Assembly: GCA_003024785.1 (NCBI GenBank) | Contig: PUQB01000019.1 | Span: 124,001-188,000 of the forward strand | DNA from: Selaginella tamariscina | Taxonomy: Eukaryota; Streptophyta; Lycopodiopsida; Selaginellales; Selaginellaceae | Direction of reading: 5' to 3' | Length of the DNA stretch: 64,000 nucleotides | Shown: positions 63,430 to 64,000 of the stretch, piece after piece | How the letters are laid out: the number at the start of each line of letters is the position of its first letter | Numbering within the stretch: position 1 is the stretch's first letter | Translations under genes and position numbers: made by a program | The notes under the pieces: generated by a model | Databases searched by the model: none | The model's input: only the letters and a program-made list of their open reading frames with translations | What the model was told of the DNA's origin: nothing

Positions 63430-64000
63430 AGAAGATTACATTTTATACCCCTAAAATTTATCATATTTGCGTATGTACCCAAAGTTTTATGTTTAGTTGT
63501 ATACTCAACTGTAAACATATATTAAAAAAATATACCCTTTTAAAATAACAATATTAATTAAAAATATGTTTTTAATTCATAATACATTGTTAATGAAATA
63601 ATTAAAGTTTATTAAGTGTTAAATGTTAAAAATGTCATAGTAAAAAATGAAATATTTTTAAAAATAATTATATTATATTGTGATATATATGTTTGATAGG
63701 TTGTAGTTAGACCTAAATATAATAAATACAAATTAATTATCCCTTTTTGTAAAATATTTTTTTATGTTTAATTTTAAAATTTATGAAGTTTTAAATTGAA
63801 ATTTTAGGGGTATATGTGTAAATATAAATTTTAATTAAAATGAGTTAATTCATAATTTTTAAATTAAAATCATAAACATATTTTTAGTTAATATTGTTAT
63901 TTTAAAAGTCAAAATATTATAATCAATTTTTTTTAAAGGTATATATGTAAATTTAAAACTTTTAAAAAGGTATATATACGATAAATTAAATGTAAATTTC
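63430..64000. repeat. Second AT-rich foldback element, reaching the window end
   Basis: The left part (63430-63640) and right part (63780-64000) are inverted copies. TTTTAAAATAACAATATTAA at about 63538 pairs with the reverse complement near 63885-63905, and TATACCCCTAAAATTT near 63446 pairs with the AAATTTTAGGGGTATA block near 63800-63815. Repeated GGTATATAT-GTAAATTT text marks the outer arm. It has no ORF and is MITE-like. It starts about 120 bp after the MAP1 stop. Confidence 0.6.

Noticed and set aside
1-64000. tRNA or rRNA genes
   Set aside because: No cloverleaf with A/B boxes or rRNA segment could be recognised by eye; only a tRNA-primer-like sequence beside a gag remnant was seen.

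Overview
The window looks like nuclear DNA of a land plant that still makes flagellated sperm (bryophyte, lycophyte or fern grade; lineage not resolved). It carries a pentatricopeptide-repeat (PPR) gene, an organellar O-acetylserine(thiol)lyase, an organellar methionine aminopeptidase, an EPF-like stomatal peptide and a phytochrome-kinase-substrate-like protein, all plant features, together with CFAP45, an axonemal protein that flowering plants lack. Introns are short (mostly 70-150 nt) and full of TG/CA, TA and TC runs. Intergenic DNA is very AT-rich, and retroelement DNA is clearly richer in GC.

Layout. 1-2042 (-): 3' truncated PPR gene with introns. 2043-8040: AT-rich spacer holding a ~0.7 kb foldback and a decayed ~90-135 bp tandem repeat field. 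8260-11103 (+): CFAP45, 13 exons. 11359-13502 (-): CAF1 deadenylase, 5 exons, convergent with CFAP45 and divergent from the next gene. 13996-16685 (+): organellar O-acetylserine(thiol)lyase, 12 exons, fully open but lacking a conserved loop. 18453-19655 (+): single-exon PKS-like gene with an in-frame upstream ORF. 22727-23182 (+): EPF-like cysteine-rich peptide, convergent with an unknown gene at 23196-23640 (-).

24.2-53.1 kb is a transposon block: an old Ty3/gypsy fossil (24.2-29.35 kb), a gag-like remnant (29.9-31.4 kb), a decayed spliced transposase-like gene of an unusual, possibly P-element-like family (31.4-36.2 kb), and a third old Ty3/gypsy relic (36.5-46.85 kb). That relic was invaded by two related chromodomain Ty3/gypsy elements (40,891-45,822 and 46,851-53,101). 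The second has near-identical LTRs and is young.

54,941-61,123 (-) is a 22-exon gene for a SET-domain protein (SETD3/Rubisco-LSMT type) with a signal peptide and a long novel N-terminal half. It shares a 64-bp divergent promoter with an organellar methionine aminopeptidase gene (61188-63311, +). A second foldback element closes the window.

A recurring oddity is single-base frame breaks inside otherwise well conserved exons (PPR, CFAP45, SET, and most densely the aminopeptidase), often at homopolymers. The lyase, CAF1 and PKS-like genes are clean. Uncorrected assembly indels are the simplest reading, but early pseudogenisation of the rightmost genes is not excluded.
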